64,000 bases of DNA. It comes from Daedaleopsis sinensis. Taxonomy: Eukaryota; Basidiomycota; Agaricomycetes; Polyporales; Polyporaceae. A program made the translations under genes and the position numbers. The notes under the pieces were generated by a model. It was not told where the DNA came from. It made no database searches and saw only the letters and a program-made list of their open reading frames with translations. Location: NCBI GenBank assembly GCA_033807695.1, contig CM066307.1, positions 2,728,001 through 2,792,000 on the forward strand, read 5' to 3'. Below are positions 48,300-58,273 of the stretch, piece by piece (within the stretch, counting starts at the first letter, position 1; each line of letters begins with the position of its first letter).

Positions 48300-48908
48300 T
48301 TGTAGATAGTGACGTCGCGATGTCTCCGGCTGTGAAGGACACTACAGGCTGTACGAGGGATGGCAGCGGGATGGCAGCGATGCTGTACGAGGGACGACGG
48401 TAGCGACGCGGGAGTTTAAGACGGGATGAGAGTGCGCGAAACGTTGTCTCTGTTGTAACAAAGGTAGCACTCACATCTCAATGCCCTTTGACTCCAGGTC
48501 TGCCAAATGCGATGGCGCACCCCATCGCGTGCACGGTAGCGCACAGAGAGTATTTTGACAATGCCCTTTCAACTGTCGTACACGTGTTTTCCAACCGACA
48601 CCACTGGCTCCAGGAGAGGTAGAGGTCGATCATGAAGAGGAGCAGAACGGACTGTCATTGAGGAAAGGCAATGAGGTATAGCACTTGTGAATCTGCAATG
48701 CATTAATGGGAGGAGGAGGACGTGGTCGAGCGTGCGTGGTAACCGCGGCCGGTCATGATCAGACTGACCGGCGCCTATGAGCCCTACTGAGAACATTACG
48801 TCATAGAGCGGTTAACATAAATACGATGAGTTATTACAGTAGCAGCAGAAGCACTACATATATACATCGTCCAAGCCGTACCAACTGCAATCAATGCGAC
48901 TACTCTGC
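48300..48908. other. Intergenic region
   Basis: 609 bp between the F-box-like gene start and the stop of the next minus-strand gene. A short duplicated word (ctgtacgaggga with gatggcagcg) occurs at about 48345-48395. Possible missing 5' exons of the F-box-like gene may lie at 48330-48475. Otherwise nothing is recognised. Confidence 0.35.
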
Positions 48909-50368
48909 CTATTCTACATCAGACTCTCTAGGGAACGATGGCAAACCGTCACGGATACGCGCCTCTGGTCCTCCCTTCGCCCCTGTCAACTCTCCCTTCA
49001 ACCGGTGCATTAAACGATCGATAGTGCCGAGTTGTATGACCACAGGAACGTCGTGAGTGCTCATCAAGGAAGGGGTAGCCCTCCTTCGTATCTCAGAGAG
49101 ATCTGCGTCGATGACCAGGAGACTTTGAGTGGTAGCGGCAACGTACGCGGCCGCGAGAGTTCGATAACGATCGACGCTCTTCAGGACGTCTGCTCGGTAG
49201 TTGATGTCCCTCCGTCGCTGCTTATATGTCCCTTCAAACATCGCCCGAACATCCCAAAACAGCTGGTCTTGAGCAGCTTTGGTGACGAAGGACTCGCGAA
49301 GGCAGAGATCCTGGACAACGGAGAGGCACTCCTCCAAAGCATCCAGGTCGCTAGCGGCGGTCGCAGCATCCACTAGGATCTCGCTGATTTGTGAGGAAAA
49401 CGAGTGGAGAGAGGCTTCATAGATGCGAGCGACAGAGAGGCTCAAGTCGCTAGTCCCGGGCTGCTTGGTCTGAGCGTCGTTCAAGACCCGATACGCGTAT
49501 ATATTGAGAACATCGACACTGTCAAAGGCAGGAAGTCAGCAAACTGCGGAGGAAAGACGACAATTCGGGGTAATAACCTGTCCATAAAGCCGTTCATCCT
49601 GGCCGAGAGATGTTGAAGGCTGCGGCCAGCCGATCGCGAGTTATTCACAAACTCTACGAGGGTGTCCGCCAGCATGTTCTTGACCGTGATGTTGCTAGCT
49701 CTAACGGCAACGACCAGGTCTTTGACGGCAACCTCGGCATGCTTCAGGTTCAGGGCCAGCCTGGACCCGGTAGAAGAGTGTCCAGACAGCTCCTCGAGAG
49801 CAAAATTCTGGACCCTCATGAGAGCCGCGAAGTGGTCGATGGGGTGCGAAGGTTGGGAATGCGAAGGTTGGGAATGCGAGGGTGACATAGCGCATACGGG
49901 AAGATAGGAGAGGATGGGAAAAGCGCACATGTTTTGAAGGCCTGTGTGCAGCAGATCTGAGGTAGTGCCAGTGACAATCGCGAACACGAGTCCGGTGGCG
50001 AGGAGGGATAGCAAAAAGCCGAGAGGGTACCTCATGAACGTGAGGGCAGTGTTCACCACATCTAGCAGACGCGAGATCAAGCCTATGAGCCTTGGGAGCA
50101 AAGGAGCTACCGTGTTGATGACCTTCGTTACGCCTGAAGTAACTCCGTTTGAACCAGGGAGGGACGATGCCGGTGATCTAACGTGGAGGATGGGGAGCAG
50201 TGTTTGGGCAGCAGGTGGCGGTTGGGCCATGCCCGCGGGAGACGAGGCCTTCAACGGCTGTGGCACATGAGCCGGATCATCCTGTTGTGATAGAGTGAGG
50301 ACGATGCAACCTCGACTTGCAAGCACAGAGGTCCCGACCTGCGCTACAGTGGATGTTGGGGAGGACAT
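48909..50368 (-). CDS. Single-pass membrane protein with coiled-coil regions, unknown function
   Basis: Two exons (50368-49520 and 49469-48909) separated by a 50-nt intron give 469 residues. The first 110 residues are Pro/Ser-rich then amphipathic (INTVAPLLPRLIGLISRLLDVV). A membrane segment (YPLGFLLSLLATGLVFAIV) spans about residues 114-134. The rest is largely helical with likely coiled coils (LALNLKHAEVAVKDLVVAV, TLVEFVNNSRSAGRSL, LEECLSVVQDLCLRES). I recall similar hypothetical proteins in several copies per genome in Agaricomycetes, function unknown. The start ATG at 50366-50368 was preferred over the one at 50410 because the upstream residues look non-coding. Confidence 0.75.
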
Positions 50369-50973
50369 CTTCAGGTGTTGAAAACGGTGGAAATAGCAGC
50401 AGGAGGGCAACTACGCTGCACCTCTCTGACCACGTACCCAACCACACTTACAGCGCGTCATATTAGGGACATTATCCTTGGTTTGTCCTACGGACTCGTG
50501 AAACGGTAATACGACTCGGAACAAGCTGGCATTGGCAAAGGCGCGCAAGCGCGCCGCTGCACGCGCGCACATGGGACTCGGGCCAGTACGGCCCGGTTTA
50601 CATACCCGGTCAATAATATTGCAATTTAAATATGCCGCTGCAGCTTCAACGTTGCAACTTAACGTAATAGTAATACTGAGCTGGCCGATATACACTCCTC
50701 CTCCTCCTCCTCCTCAACCTGCCAGTCCGTACTGCATCCCCGTCCTTCTCCGTCCTTCTGCTACATTATCTACTCCGTTCTTCACAGACCGCATGCATAT
50801 GGAGCTGTGGACTGTTGGCGCAGGTCTGTGGCGTGGCTAAAAATCACAATCTGCATCAGTCAATAATATTAATCTCCTTTGTCCTGCTCTAGACCTGGTA
50901 CTCCTGCTGCAAGGCGCTATGAACCCTTTACTCCCTCTCATCCACTCGCACACATCTGCGCCACTCCAGCATT
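50369..50973. promoter_or_regulatory. Divergent promoter region with CTC microsatellite
   Basis: 605 bp between two genes transcribed away from each other. A (CTC)n run of about eight units lies at 50695-50717. The sequence around 50590-50680 is locally A+T-rich (caataatattgcaatttaaatat). No defined factor site is claimed. Confidence 0.4.
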
Positions 50974-51973
50974 ATGGCCGCGCTCAGGTACGCCTCCGTT
51001 ACTCACTTGAGCTCTCGGGTCTTATAAGAATCTCTAGCCAAGCCCTCGTCCTCTTCTCGGAAACAAATGTGAAGCTTCGCTGGTTTCGAACCGAAACCCA
51101 AAGCCATGGACTAGTTGATGGTGTGCGCGTGGTACTCACCCAGTGTGGCGAAACCCAATGTACGTCTCGTCGTGTTCGCGTTTCGGCCCTCGCTCACAAC
51201 CTCACAGATTACCTTATGGTGTGCAACGAGAATGCCACACCGCCTTTGTTTGGTCAGCCCGTCAAGCTGCCGGATCACCAGATGATTGTTACCTCTAACG
51301 AGGTGAGGGCGACTGCAGGCTATATTGCCCAGTGCTCACGTTCTTGTAGGCAGGCCACGAGTTCAAGTTCCGTGACACCACGGGCAGAGGCGACGGCTAC
51401 TTTAGCTTGGAGTTCCCCGAAGACGCCTTGTTCTGGAAGTTTTCTCGACTCTTCAGCCAGATGAAGGAGGGGGATTGTCTCCGTCGGCGCGCCGCTGAAG
51501 TGCTCATGCAGGAGGTCGTGGACAATATCCTTCGTAGCGCTGCACAGAACCAAAACAACAACCACCAGAACGAAGGCGGTCTGCAACCCGATGAGGCGCA
51601 TGGCTCGGAGCTCGGCGAGGACCAAGTTTCGGAGTTCGGCGAGGCGAATGTCGTAGACCACGGCGAGAACGGAGGCACGGAGCTCGGCGAGGCGCACGTC
51701 GCGGAGCTCGGTGCGGCGCACGTCGCGGACCACGGTGCGGCGCACGTCGCGGAGCTCGGTGAGGCGCACGTCGCGGAGCTCGGTGAGGCACACGTCGCGG
51801 AGCTCGGTGCGGCGCACGTCGCGGAACCCGGCGAGGCGCACGTCGTGGAACCCGGCGAGGCGCATGTCGCCGGCCACGTCGCGGAACTCGGCGAGGCACA
51901 CGTCGCGGAGCTCGGTGAGGCGCACGTCGCGGACCACGGCGAGGACGGAGGCCCGGAGCTCGGTGAGGACTAA
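50974..51973 (+). CDS. Unknown protein ending in octapeptide repeats
   Basis: Four exons (50974-50987, 51038-51159, 51208-51302, 51350-51973) phase cleanly to 284 residues. The first 130 residues form a compact-looking domain (LVLFSETNVKLRWFRTE, DGYFSLEFPEDALFWKFSRL, LMQEVVDNILRSAA) that I do not recognise. The rest is a run of about 18 eight-residue units of the form ELGEAHVA, strongly acidic with regular His, encoded by 24-bp repeats. No signal peptide or membrane segment is visible. The repeats are probably extended, and their number likely differs between strains. A second short ATG lies at 50919 but is out of phase with the splice pattern. Confidence 0.6.
51650..51970 (+). repeat. 24-bp coding minisatellite
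   Basis: Tandem units of the type gagctcggcgaggcgcacgt plus cgcg, with ELGE and ADHG or AEPG variants, read as octapeptides in the sense frame. All units lack stops in several frames, so long spurious frames appear on the minus strand. Confidence 0.85.
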
Positions 51974-53192
51974 GGCCTGGAGCTCGGACTAAGGCCTGGA
52001 GCTCGGCGAGGCCCATGTTGGAGAGCACGGCGAGGAGTATAGTGAAGCGAACGACGAGGTGACAGGCGAAGTGAACGGCGAAGGGCACACCAGTGGGGTT
52101 CGAAGAGCGTTGCAACTGCAGTCTACCACTAGAATTTTCTCCCTCTGCACGATCGTGGATTACTGTATCGCTTTATATGATATGCCTGCCAGCGTCCCTT
52201 CATCCCGCTTCCGAGCGCCCCTCCCCCAAGCACTTTGAAATTGTCTTCGTCGTTCTCGCGTGCACCGCCGCCGTGCAGTACCTGGAGCTCTGCACCCATC
52301 GTGCACATCCCGTCCAAACGTGCTGCCCTTCATGTATCCCCCGCGCAGCTGCAAGTACCTGAGCTCGGAGCGACGGAGCTTGCGCCGTTCGACAAGATGG
52401 GACTACCGGCCGATAAAATCGGGTTTCGTCGTCGAAGGATGACGCGGCGGACGTAGGAACGGCGTTCGTGCCAGTCAACGTGTTCGCTCGTCCTCGTCCT
52501 CCCCTCTACCGCTGTGGGCTCGCTGCCGGCGCCGCTACCGCACCGCGGACGATCGACGTCCGGACGCCCGAGCAGCGCCCATCCAAGCGCGGGAGAGGGC
52601 ACGGCGTTACAGCCGTTAACTGATCGATAGACCCCTTGGTCACCGAATACACATATAGTCGGCTAAGTCGGAGCTGAGAAACTAGGCCAGGGTAACAGTC
52701 GGAGTTCGCGGCTACTTCCCCAGGTCAGACGCCGCTTGTCGACCTCTCTGATTCCGAAGTGACTGCCGTGCAATGCCGCTGATAGCGGAGTCGAATTTTC
52801 GCAGCCAGCTATGTGTGTATTTGGTGTCCGAGGGGTCTATCGATCAGTTAACGGCTGTAAGCAGCGTTAAGCCTGTTCAAGTTCGGCGCGCTCCGGAGGA
52901 TCTCGCCATCTGTCGGAGATGTGCGCGGCATAGCGCGTTCGAGCTCGCCCTTACGGGCTCGGTAAGGACGCGCGGCGTGGTTAGTAAGCACCCACTCGGT
53001 CTGATTAGCTGGCCAAATCAGGGCGTTGCGCACGCTCACCGGCGGGCGCGCACTCTCTTGCTCTACTCGCGCACGGTCGAACGAGTACCCAACATCGTTG
53101 CGACGCCGCGGGGAGGGTATGTGGCAGATGGAGAGGGTAGCGGGGTTATGAAAAGCGCTTGAAGATTGAGACGTGACGTAGATAGTAAGATA
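51974..53192. other. Intergenic DNA carrying a MITE
   Basis: No convincing gene. Short overlapping frames on both strands lack motifs. The repeat unit words (ggcctggagctcgg) continue in decayed form to about 52080. The inverted-repeat element at 52610-52857 is described separately. Confidence 0.4.
52610..52857. mobile_element. MITE with about 48-bp inverted repeats and TA duplication
   Basis: The 248-bp segment starts CAGCCGTTAACTGATCGATAG and ends with the reverse complement. The inverted arms (52610-52655 and 52810-52857) match with few differences. TA dinucleotides flank both ends (52608-52609 and 52858-52859). It has no coding capacity. A TA duplication and CAG start fit a non-autonomous Tc1/mariner-type (Stowaway-like) element, but its ends differ from those of the Tc1 element at 16059. 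Confidence 0.75.
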
Positions 53193-54117
53193 CTACAAGA
53201 GCTGCTGGAGGAAGTACACGAGACGGTGCGAAACCAGCATGACTGTGCGCATGAGCGCCAGAACCATGAACCTCGACAACAACCGCGCGGTGGGGATGAT
53301 TCGCACACGGCGAGCAGTAGTCGGCGTGACGATGATCTCTCCGAGAGCGTGCAGGACCTTCCAGAGCTCACGGGTCGGGAACTCAGGAAGATTGACCCGT
53401 GCCCTAGAGGGGCAGAACGGCAACGTCAGCGCGAGCTTAAGAGAACAGGTTGAGTCCGCGACGCACCGAGCCATGGGAATAGACGTAGGAGGAGGAGCAG
53501 GCACGTCTTCGACGCGTCCAGTACGATCCTCAGAGATTGGCAGCACCTCGTCCATGAGCCGATCGCCGGCGAGCTCAGCAAGCAGGGCGAGTTCTCTGGC
53601 CTCTTGGAACATCTCTGTAAATGTCGAAAGATCGTCCACACATTGGAAGATTATGCTGAACAGGCGTGCGCCTAGGCCACTTTGAATCGTCCATCGAAAT
53701 TTGCGATCTTCCTGCCAACATGTGATGAGCAGCGATGACAAAAATCGAGCGAGCAAACACACCGGCACAGTGTCGAAGCTCCATTCCGGTTTGACGTAAT
53801 GCGCAAGCCAAACCCTGCTGTCGCTTTGGTCCAGGATGATGACGGCCTCTGCGAGGGATATAGGTACGCGATATGTGCATGAGTGGACGAAGAACTCACT
53901 ATTGGAAAACTCGCCCGAATCCACACTCAAATCAGCGATAGCAATCCCTACATCCGCCCCAACAACGTTACCCCGGCCATCGTTAGAAGCGGAGAAGGTG
54001 GTCAATGTGGCGCCGCGAAAAAAGCGGTAGGTAACACTGCGACATGAACGTAAATAGGGAGATTCCTGGTTGATTGGCGGTGCAATGCGCAACTCACGTA
54101 AGTCCGTCCCTATCCAT
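53193..54117 (-). CDS. Unknown protein, divergent from WD40 gene
   Basis: The likely model joins a small first exon (54117-54098, MDRDGLT) through a GTGAGT...CGCAG intron to 54036-53193, giving 287 residues. The first half is a mixed domain (GNVVGADVGIAIADLS, AEAVIILDQSDSRVWLAHYV, LARFLSSLLITCWQ). A helical stretch follows (FTEMFQEARELALLAELAGD) and the C-terminus is hydrophobic and basic (RLLSRFMVLALMRTVMLV). No family is recognised. The frame also stays open upstream to 54143, so an unspliced start is possible. More introns near the 3' end cannot be excluded. Confidence 0.5.
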
Positions 54118-54469
54118 GGTGAGTTGGAGAGTTTCGATGGCAAGTGGCGTAGGCTGAGACGCCGTGGTAGTCAACGTCGTCGTCGAAGAGGAGACGTACC
54201 AGGCCTAGGGAGAGGAAGCATGTCAGATGTAGCATGTAACACAAAGGAGTCCGGAAGTGACTTCCATAAACTTAAGTTCAAGCCCTTGGTCGTTTGTGTG
54301 CGGCTGGTATCGGCCCGGGTGTGACAGTTGTACGGTTCACGTGTACTGTGACCGACGCGCATTACGAGCGTCTCCAAGTTGTACAGTCTAGCGTCTTGTC
54401 GACCACAACGCCACTCGATATTTAGCTCGTTGCCTCCTCAGAGTACTATTCACCCACCGTTACTGCTGC
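54118..54469. promoter_or_regulatory. Divergent promoter region of WD40 gene
   Basis: 352 bp separate the starts of two genes pointing away from each other. No definite TATA box or factor site is seen. Confidence 0.35.
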
Positions 54470-56057
54470 ATGGCGAGAAGATACAAGCAAGAACAGGTTC
54501 TGAGCGGGGGCCATACCGGCGGCATCACGGCAGTAGCTTTCAATCCGGGAGGCCACAGTATCGCTACGGCTGGAATGGACGGCAGAGTCTGTATTTGGCG
54601 GCTCCGCGACGGACGCCTTCTTCATCGCTATAGTGGGGACTCCCCCGCCCTCTCGTTAGCCTGGGTACCATCGGGAGAGGAAGCCATGCTCTTCGGTACA
54701 CAACACGGCAATATTGCGATGCTCACCGTGTCTGTGGGTCTGGTGAGTCTCCTACTGGTATGGGTTTATTGGCGCATATCTGGATAGATATATGCTCTTC
54801 AGAATGACTTTGCTATCTCTGGTTTCTGGGCCCACAAATATCCGGTGGAGAGGTTGGCTATCATTGGAGACTATGTAGCATCCGGGGCATTCAGCGAGCT
54901 CAAAGTCTGGAAATGGCATGCATTAGGTGAGTTTTACACATCTCATGTCTGTTTCGACTTCACGTCTTCTACAGAGCAACGATTTACTTGCGAGCGTACG
55001 CTTCCTGAGCCGCCGAAGAGCTCTCACAACGAACATCTCGAGGTGCTTGTGACTAGCTTGCATTGGACAGGCTCTGACGAACGACCGTCGCTGATGATAA
55101 CGTACATGTATCACGGAGTCCAGTGCGTCCATGATTAACCTTGTCTGAAGTGCTGATCTTCATTTCGTATCGTAGATTGTTCGATGCGACGACCTGGCAG
55201 AGCGTACGCAGTATATCCTTGCAGGGCAAGATGTGCGTCACTCTATGCATTATCTTGCGACCGCTTGTAGCTGAACCGAAGTAGAGCTCACGCAAGCCTG
55301 TCTTCGGATGGACTCCACCTCGCTGTCTCCAACCTCGTGAAAGGGTTTGATGTCTATAGGACCGATACCGCCCGCCCCGTCGGAGTGTTCGAGCATGACG
55401 TTGGGAAGCCGCTACCCACACCCGTGCTTTTCATCCACGGCGGTCATGCCATCGTTGCTGGCACCACTGTTGGAGTAGTGAACGTCTGGGATCTTGCACT
55501 TGGCAAGATGCATAGCCTTATGATCCCTGGTGAGTTTATTCCCCCCACCAGAGCGGCAGCCTTCAGCTGACTGCGTCCAGGTAAAGCACACGTGCTCGCA
55601 CTCTCGGTAATGCATTATACAAAATCTACTGCAATAACCGTGCTCACCATATCGTAGGCGCATTGTCAGACTGCCACTACCGTGGCGCAGTACCGCGTGT
55701 ATCATTTGGGAAGCCCAACATCTCGGTAGGTCAGGACCTTTCTGATCAGTCCAGCGGTCTCACGCTGCGTGTACTGCGGTAGAGAATACCAACGCCCACG
55801 TCATCGATCAAGCGAACCCCCTCAACTTCGACCGTAACACGCGGACAGGGAGGTCTGGGTGCTACGACACCGCCCTCTCCTACGCGCTGGAGTGCCTTCG
55901 TGCGTCTTTTCTCAACGTCGCGCATACGTGCCTGACTGAGACCTGGACTCGCCAGCTTTCGTCGCCATGGCTGTGGTTGATAGCTTCCTTGCTCATCATG
56001 TTTTGCGCGCTAGCATTTGTTCCTCCGCTTGATGAGGATAGCGAGAGCGTGCGGTGA
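54470..56057 (+). CDS. WD40-repeat protein with C-terminal membrane anchor
   Basis: Nine exons (54470-54742, 54803-54926, 54975-55122, 55176-55232, 55285-55529, 55581-55606, 55658-55725, 55785-55899, 55956-56057) phase cleanly to 385 residues. WD-type units are clear at the start (GHTGGITAVAFNPGGHSIAT, DGRVCIWRL) and recur (GAFSELKVWKW, SDGLHLAVSN, GGHAIVAGTTVGVVNVWDL). A Ser/Thr/Pro linker leads to one hydrophobic segment (WLWLIASLLIMFCALAF, about residues 356-375) and a short acidic tail. WD40 propellers act as docking platforms; the anchor suggests display on an internal membrane, facing the cytosol. Partner unknown. Confidence 0.8.
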
Positions 56058-56667
56058 CGTTCCTTGTATATGAGACGGAGACGTGACAATTATATGTGCT
56101 TTCGACTGGGTACATACTTGCGGCGCAGGGGTACATATCGGGCGGGACGATTGCGGGCGAAAGCTGAGAGGGACGGGGTACTCCATATCGATCGGCCAAC
56201 GCTAGCGCTAGAACTCACAGTCGCGGCCGCGCTAGTCGCCGTCACGGCGGCGTGTCTCGAGGATTAGCTGCCGCGTAGCTCATGCAAAGGTGGCTAAGAA
56301 GGACATATACTCATACATGCAGCACAGGGATACCCTGACCGGCCGTGGCTAACGCTCAAGCTCAAAGTCCCGAGCTGAAGCAGTCGCCAGTAACCGTACT
56401 TTCTCGAGGAGTAGCTAATGCAGAGGTGGCTAAGACGCTCGAGCCCAAAATCCCGGCAGCGCGCGGGGCTCTCTCGAAAGATGGCGTGGCTCACGCAGAG
56501 GGGGCTAAGAAGGTAAGAACATAATGTCATTCGGGATGCGGGACAGCAGGTACATTGGCGAGAGATAACGTGGAGACGAGAATAGGTTAAGGAGACAGTT
56601 CTAGCAGGTACATGTGCCACATGCGATAGCGATACATGATTTTTAGGATGAGACAGGAAGGAGGACG
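56058..56667. repeat. Intergenic DNA with three copies of a 25-28 bp word
   Basis: The word gctcatgcaaaggtggctaa (variants) recurs at about 56278, 56413 and 56488, the last two each followed by a related gctcgagc or aaggtaag segment. A second related pair, gctcaagctcaaagtccc/gctcgagcccaaaatccc, lies between them. No coding sequence is recognised. Confidence 0.45.
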
Positions 56668-57383
56668 TTACCAGAACATGAAACGCCGCCACCCATAGCT
56701 GTTGTCGACCGTCGCCCCCTCCACGTCACCCTCGTCCTCAGGCTTCGCGACGTCAAACCACGTCTCGGCGAGGTCTAGAGACATAGCGGCGATCTCCGAG
56801 TCTGAGAGAGGTTCCGGTTCCTCGTCGATGTCCGTCTCCGTGGTGCTCGGGGAGGGGGCATTGCCGGAAGGGTAGACAAGCGCGTTGTCGAATGAAAGAA
56901 GGAAATGTCCCAGGTTCACCTTCTTGTCGAAGGTCAACGCGACGGAGCCAATCGCGTTGGTGAGCTTCACTCCGGTGTCCTGTCTTCGGTGTTAGCGGAA
57001 GAGGGATTAAGACGGATAACGCAACAACTCACGGTCTCTGAGACGTCGTCGAAGGATGTGAGCGAAGCTAAGTACAGAGACGTGGTGCCAGGACGCTCAA
57101 CGACGGCAAAGATGACTAAAGATTGCGGGAAGATGAGCCGGGGTAAAGCACTGAGCTACGGAGACGAAGACGTACCTTCGGAGAGTCCGGCAGCGGAGAG
57201 TCCACCAGATGTGGAGTAGAGACCGACATTGGCGGATGCGTCCAACAGCTCGGCGTTGTCGGCGGTCATGGTGATGTGGCCAGGGTAGACAATGAAGCTA
57301 CTCCACATGGTGGAGACAGTGACATAGATGAGGAGGAGAGAGGCAATGAGATTGAAGATGGCGCACGGTGTAGAGTGAGGCAT
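56668..57383 (-). CDS. Small N-anchored membrane or secreted protein
   Basis: Three exons (57383-57176, 57115-57033, 56979-56668) phase cleanly to 200 residues. A hydrophobic N-terminal segment (AIFNLIASLLLIYVTVST, about residues 8-25) could be a signal anchor or signal peptide. The remainder is a beta-rich looking domain (VIFAVVERPGTTSLYLASLT, IGSVALTFDKKVNLGHFLLS) with an acidic stretch and an aromatic C-terminus (WRRFMFW). I do not recognise the family. Splice sites are standard (GTACGT, GTGAGT donors). Confidence 0.65.
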
Positions 57384-57461
57384 CCTTCGTTGTGGATGTG
57401 TAAAGGACGGTTGGAGGTCGGGGGTGGAAGGGTGTTGTAAGGTCGGGCGGGGGGCGGGCGA

Positions 57462-57824
57462 TTAGATGGGTGCGGGAGGTGCTGGTGTAGCGACCACAGC
57501 AGCGCACTCCATTTTTGAAGCTTCACTCATGTACAAAGGAGATTGTGGTCCTTCCATGAACGCGTACTTCGTGCACTGCGCAATCTCTATCTTGCTCACG
57601 TCTTCACCTTCAGGAATCCGAGTCGTCACGTCAAAGAACCTGCGTATCACAAAGAGTACTGGATGAGAGTTGATTGGCGTCCGTTGCCTACCTATATGGT
57701 GTTGTAGCCAGCGTCGATATAGCAGACAAACAGGAGCAGGGGTACGACGAATGGTGAATGACGTGGTAACGGTTTGAAAACAAGCCACGACAACGACAAG
57801 CGCCGCCGCGGTGGTGCGCGCCAT
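57462..57824 (-). CDS. Possible small secreted protein
   Basis: The frame from the ATG at 57822-57824 begins with a good signal peptide (MARTTAAALVVVVACFQTV). It runs 120 residues unspliced, with the C-terminal part (RFFDVTTRIPEGEDVSKIEI, CTKYAFMEGPQ) looking most protein-like. A GT-AG pair (52 nt) inside would shift the frame if spliced and would instead join the C-terminal part to another upstream frame. The gene model is therefore uncertain. No family recognised. Confidence 0.4.
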   Translation of the reverse strand: MARTTAAALVVVVACFQTVTTSFTIRRTPAPVCLLYRRWLQHHIGRQRTPINSHPVLFVIRRFFDVTTRIPEGEDVSKIEIAQCTKYAFMEGPQSPLYMSEASKMECAAVVATPAPPAPI

Positions 57825-58011
57825 CGGCACTCATCGGCACGGCACCTCCTGGTAAGTACGTCTCTTTGCCTCTCTTTCCCCCTTCATTCATGCCGCTATA
57901 GCCATTGCTTCACTAATTCATCTCTTGCGCTTCTATCATTTGCCTGCTGATTCCGATTCTAGTACCCAAGGCGAATAAAGCTGTGTAGCAAGGAAAAGCA
58001 CATGGATCGCC

Positions 58012-58189
58012 ATGGCCACCCTCATTGGTGTCAATGGGTTTGCTCGTAAGTAACATAAAGTGTAGGAATATAGATCAAGACTCAACCATTCACCTAGTAC
58101 AATCGTCGGTCAATCGCACATCGCCTGGTGCTACAGCATCGTCACGCACTCCTACGACAACCGGCTTCGATACCTCGACGGCTTTATAG
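58012..58189 (+). CDS. Possible short spliced frame
   Basis: The ATG at 58012 opens MATLIGVNGFA; a GTAAGT donor at 58046 and a CCTAG acceptor ending at 58097 join it to 58098-58189, giving 41 residues rich in Ser and Thr. It may instead be leader exons of the gene starting at 58274. Confidence 0.2.
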
Positions 58190-58273
58190 CGCCTAAATCA
58201 TCTTCTTAAGGCATCGTTCTGCGCTCCTCTCTCCCACTATTCTTGAGATTATCTTCCACCCCAGGCCTCCGAC

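Noticed and set aside
48139..48474. 111-codon minus-strand frame above the F-box-like gene
   Set aside because: Could be a 5' exon, but its phase does not join to the next exon at the available splice sites, so it was left out of the model.
51320..52115. Minus-strand open frames rich in Arg/Pro or Leu/Arg across the 24-bp repeats
   Set aside because: They mirror the sense-strand octapeptide repeats; the sense frame connects to well-phased upstream exons.
53063..53371. Ser/Arg-rich minus-strand frame
   Set aside because: Low complexity and overlapping the better-supported frame at 53193-54117; no start context or splice support.
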